Source: an uncultured Phycisphaerales bacterium (GTDB lineage Bacteria > Planctomycetota > Phycisphaerae > WQYP01). From it: a stretch of 26,211 nt of DNA. The notes beneath the pieces were generated by a model. The model made no database searches. It had not been told where the DNA came from and worked only from the letters and a program-made list of their open reading frames with translations. Positions within the stretch are counted from its first letter, which is position 1; every line of letters begins with the position of its first letter. The stretch is taken from assembly GCA_903868035.1 (NCBI GenBank), contig CAIPTQ010000119.1, forward strand, positions 1 through 26,211. Reading direction: 5' to 3'. Shown piece by piece: positions 24,120 through 26,211 of this stretch. A program made the translations under genes and the position numbers.

Positions 24120-24290
24120 ACGACGTTTTTGAACGCGCGATGCGCGTATGCCGGGAGTGTGCCGCGCGGGTAATCGCGTGCGCCGGGAGGGCGCCGGGCG
24201 GAGATGCGCGGGCGCCGCACGCTGTCGGAAGCATGTTTCGGTGTATTGGTGCGCATCGTGCCGGGCATTGCCACGCCGGGCTAGCGGGGG

Positions 24291-25046
24291 CTAGCGGTAC
24301 ATGTCTACCCATTCAATTTGTATGCGCGCCGCGCGGGAGAACCCGGGGATGGCGACTTGGGCTTGGGCGGTTTCTTTGTCGGAGGTGGTCTTCAGTGGAA
24401 CCTTACCGCCGGCGGCGGTGAGTTCGGCGGCGGAGAAGCCTTCGAGGCGGGAGAATTCCTTGTTGGGGTCGTAGCGGAGGTGGACGCGGATGAGGGCGGG
24501 CCAGTTGTCGGCGGCGCGTTCGAGGGTGACGGTGCCGATGCCGGTGGGGCAGAGAATCCAGAGGTCGAGGTTGGCCTCGTTGTCGCGGGTGAGGCGGAAC
24601 TGGTCGGCGGGGCGCTGCTGGGCGCTGATTTTGATTTCATCATTGACGGCGGCGGGGGCGGATTGCGACGCGGCGGGCTGGGAGGCGGCGGGGCGCGGGG
24701 TGGTGAAAGTATCGGCGATGGTGTGGACGACGGGCTGCTCGTTTTTGTTGTTGGGGATGTCGATGGTGAGCAGGGGCGTGGCGCCGGAGGGGGAGACCAT
24801 GACTTCGTGGTTGGGGTCGGACATGCCGTAGGGGCTTTCGAGGGCGCGGGCGGGGCGCGGGCGGTCGGGGTCGGTGACGAAGTCGGATTCGCAGGCGGAG
24901 AGGAGGGCGAGAGAGGCAACCACGAAGACGCGAAGACACGAAGGACGAAGAAATTGAACCACGGAGGCACGGAGACCCGGAGGTGACGACGGTAATTGGT
25001 AATTGGTAATTGGTAATTTGGATTTTAGATATTGCAATTGGGACAT
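24291..25046 (-). CDS. Lipoprotein with repeat-derived signal region
   Basis: The 251-residue protein has a lipobox (LLSAC, Cys52), so the mature part is probably lipid-anchored at the membrane. After Cys52 comes a Pro/Ala linker and then a compact domain (DEIKISAQQRPADQFRLTRDNEANLDLWILCPTG... IQIEWVDMYR) of no family I recognise. The region before the Cys is odd: LPITNYQLP is encoded by a heptamer repeat (24991-25018) and SCLRVFVV, the hydrophobic core of the signal, by an octamer repeat (24920-24976). ATG 25046 has AAGGTG 7 nt upstream. A GTG within FVV could be an alternative start for a shorter signal, but has no ribosome site. Confidence 0.72.
   Translation of the reverse strand: MSQLQYLKSKLPITNYQLPSSPPGLRASVVQFLRPSCLRVFVVASLALLSACESDFVTDPDRPRPARALESPYGMSDPNHEVMVSPSGATPLLTIDIPNNKNEQPVVHTIADTFTTPRPAASQPAASQSAPAAVNDEIKISAQQRPADQFRLTRDNEANLDLWILCPTGIGTVTLERAADNWPALIRVHLRYDPNKEFSRLEGFSAAELTAAGGKVPLKTTSDKETAQAQVAIPGFSRAARIQIEWVDMYR
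24920..24976. repeat. Octamer repeats (CACGAAGA / CACGGAGG) coding the lipoprotein signal
   Basis: Successive 8-base units CACGAAGA, CGCGAAGA, CACGAAGG, then ACGAAGAA, ATTGAAC and CACGGAGG, CACGGAGA. On the minus strand these encode the SCLRVFVV-type and LRASVV segments of the lipoprotein N-terminus. Confidence 0.8.
24991..25018. repeat. Heptamer tandem repeat (GGTAATT)4
   Basis: Four exact GGTAATT units. On the minus strand they encode LPITNYQLP within the lipoprotein N-terminus. The same unit type is known among cyanobacterial STRR repeats. Confidence 0.9.
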
Positions 25047-25136
25047 GTGGGGGCACCTTGGGTCAGGGGCGGGGGATTGACTGAGGGGGTGATTATCCGG
25101 CGGGGGCGGGGGGGAGACAAGGGGGAGGATGGGGCA

Positions 25137-25168
25137 TTGAATCATTTAATCATTGAATCATTGAATCA
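25137..25168. repeat. Octamer tandem repeat (TTGAATCA)4
   Basis: Units TTGAATCA, TTTAATCA, TTGAATCA, TTGAATCA. On the minus strand it supplies the last codons and the TGA stop of the membrane zinc-ribbon gene ending at 25158. A related array is at 26000-26031. Confidence 0.9.
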
Positions 25169-25922
25169 TGGAGACATTATGGGGGGGGGAGCCTTCTTGC
25201 AGGGCCACGAAGATGCGCAGGCGGCATGCCGTACACTCACCTGCGGGCAGCGACAGTTCCTGGGTCAAGCCGCAGCGTGGGCAGGTGATCCCCATATTTT
25301 TGGGCGCATTTGCGGGCGGCCGATTTATGGGCATCTGACGAAACGCCACGGCCCAGGCCGCGGCGGCCAGGGCCAGGATCACGGCGGTGAGCAGGACGGT
25401 TTCCGCCACGGTTGCCGTGCGATAGAGCCAGGGGGTCGTCCAGCCGAAAGCCACAATTCCATCACTGGCCACAAGGCCACCGATCCCCAGCAGGCAGCCG
25501 AGGCGCAGCCACGCGAGCCGGCCCGGGAAACGAACGCTCAGCAACACCAGCACGGGCACCACGGTGCTCATCCGGGCGAGATTCCTCCCCAGTTGCAATA
25601 ATCCATCGAAGAATGTCCAGTCGCTCGTTGACAGCGGCGGCGGAGAGTGCAGCGCCAGCAATTCCACGACGAGAGAAAGCCCGGTGCAGACCAGCGTCAG
25701 AAGCAAGATGCGTTTACTCCGCGTATAGGCATAACAGAGCGCCCCCGTGAGCAGAACAACCGCCACCGACACATGAATATGAATCCCCACCCGCAGGACA
25801 GACCATTGGAAATCCCACAGGTTGGCCCAAGGCCGCACGCCCGACGACCATGCCAGCGCGCAGCCGATCACCACCACCAGCACGGCCAGGGCCAGCACGG
25901 GCGACTTTGTACGATTCAGCAT
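25158..25922 (-). CDS. Membrane protein with C-terminal zinc ribbon
   Basis: The 254-residue protein has about six membrane helices: SPVLALAVLVVVIGCALAWS, GIHIHVSVAVVLLTGALCYAY, ILLLTLVCTGLSLVVELLAL, RMSTVVPVLVLLSVRF, LGCLLGIGGLVASDGIVAFG, and TVAETVLLTAVILALAAAAWAVAF. A cytoplasmic tail with a CxxC-x12-CxxC zinc ribbon follows (CPRCGLTQELSLPAGECTAC). I recognise no family. ATG 25922 has AAGGAG 4-5 nt upstream; the in-frame GTG at 25949 was rejected. The extreme C-terminus (MIQ and stop) is encoded by an octamer repeat, suggesting that the original end was replaced. Confidence 0.75.
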   Translation of the reverse strand: MLNRTKSPVLALAVLVVVIGCALAWSSGVRPWANLWDFQWSVLRVGIHIHVSVAVVLLTGALCYAYTRSKRILLLTLVCTGLSLVVELLALHSPPPLSTSDWTFFDGLLQLGRNLARMSTVVPVLVLLSVRFPGRLAWLRLGCLLGIGGLVASDGIVAFGWTTPWLYRTATVAETVLLTAVILALAAAAWAVAFRQMPINRPPANAPKNMGITCPRCGLTQELSLPAGECTACRLRIFVALQEGSPPHNVSMIQ

Positions 25923-25981
25923 GCGACTCCTTCGGATTGGCAGGGGCACTATAACTCCGCGCTGCAGGGGCGAACAGCGGA

Positions 25982-26031
25982 GGGATGAGGGATGAGGGAT
26001 TGAATCATTTAATCATTTATTCATTTAATCA
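25982..26031. repeat. Heptamer (GGGATGA)n joined to octamer (TTTAATCA)n
   Basis: GGGATGA, GGGATGA, GGGATTG (25982-26002) run directly into TTGAATCA, TTTAATCA, TTTATTCA, TTTAATCA (26000-26031). The array lies in the ~290-base gene-free region upstream of the membrane zinc-ribbon gene. Confidence 0.85.
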
Positions 26032-26080
26032 ATGAATGCTGGCGGCCATAAGCCCGCGATCTCCCGATATATCTTTGCGT

Positions 26081-26108
26081 TTGCAGACGCCAGGATCAGA
26101 GGTATACT
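26081..26108 (+). promoter_or_regulatory. Promoter at the right edge
   Basis: TTGCAG (26081-26086) and TATACT (26103-26108) are 16 bases apart, with a predicted start near 26115. Downstream a stem GCCCA-GGG/CCC-TGGGC (26120-26140, one bulged A) would form close to the 5' end of the RNA. Confidence 0.5.
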
Positions 26109-26157
26109 GCGCCTGCACTGCCCAAGGGCGGTCCCTGGGCTCCTGAAGTGCCGCGAA

Positions 26158-26211
26158 ATGGACCAAGCATTAGCGACTGGTGACGGAAATGAAGCTCATG
26201 GAGTGCCAACA
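26158..26211 (+). CDS. Possible start of a gene cut by the window edge
   Basis: An ATG at 26158 opens 18 codons (MDQALATGDGNEAHGVPT) to the end of the window, about 45 nt after a predicted transcription start. There is no clear ribosome site and the fragment is too short to name. The transcript could instead be a structured RNA or leader. Confidence 0.25.
   Translation, partial: MDQALATGDGNEAHGVPT

Noticed and set aside
24120..24290. Inverted repeat ACGCGC-GAT-GCGCGT as a terminator of the stress protein gene
   Set aside because: No T-run follows in either direction, so it was not listed as a terminator.
4094..26031. Tandem repeats as CRISPR arrays
   Set aside because: Units are only 7-8 bases with no spacers, and no cas genes are present.
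26081..26211. tmRNA, RNase P, SRP RNA or a known riboswitch at the right edge
   Set aside because: None of the conserved sequence blocks of these RNAs could be found in the visible part.

Overview
The window is GC-rich bacterial chromosome and looks like a member of the Planctomycetota, probably class Phycisphaerae. This placement is an inference. It rests on the gene content (a planctomycete-style ECF sigma factor, a VIT/vWA/DUF2135 secreted protein, DUF4870 and DUF3592 membrane proteins, a GH95-like enzyme), on the many proline/alanine-rich secreted proteins without clear homologues, and on the loose gene order. There are about 21 protein genes, one tRNA-Pro(TGG), no rRNA, no CRISPR array and no transposase.

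Layout. 1-4.7 kb (all minus strand): a long-chain polyprenyl diphosphate synthase with a clear sigma-70 promoter, a small secreted polyproline protein, then carA followed directly by a Fic-domain AMPylase-type gene. 4.8-6 kb: a DUF3592 membrane protein. 6-7.3 kb (minus): a compact hpf-ptsN-ptsH operon, a regulatory PTS remnant coupled to ribosome hibernation; its GTG start and promoter can be read. 7.3-9.6 kb (minus): an MBL-fold protein with most metal ligands replaced, and a secreted two-SH3 protein. 9.8-12.8 kb (plus): tRNA-Pro and a 905-residue secreted protein with carboxypeptidase-regulatory-like domains. 12.9-17.7 kb (minus): a GH95-like glycosidase, a small exported protein, an M19 dipeptidase whose real start is probably a CTG upstream of every ATG or GTG, and a DUF4870 protein. 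18.1-19.3 kb (plus): an ECF sigma factor overlapping an unknown partner gene. 19.3-22.7 kb (minus): a VIT-vWA-Gly-rich-TPR-DUF2135 protein split by one extra base in a C8 tract. 22.8-26.2 kb: a multi-pass membrane protein, a universal stress protein, a lipoprotein, a membrane protein with a zinc ribbon, and at the right edge a promoter with a hairpin leader that runs out of the window.

The most unusual signal is a set of short tandem repeats with periods of exactly 7 or 8 bases and different unit sequences, at about ten places. They lie between genes and also in frame inside genes: in the domain linker of CarA, in a loop of the M19 dipeptidase, at the C-terminus of the zinc-ribbon protein, and across the whole N-terminus and signal peptide of the lipoprotein. 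They resemble the heptameric STRR repeats described in cyanobacteria. Here they appear able to supply new protein segments, hairpins and gene ends. I see no multi-gene defence or biosynthetic cluster. The best candidates for a new module are the sigma factor with its overlapping partner and this repeat system.
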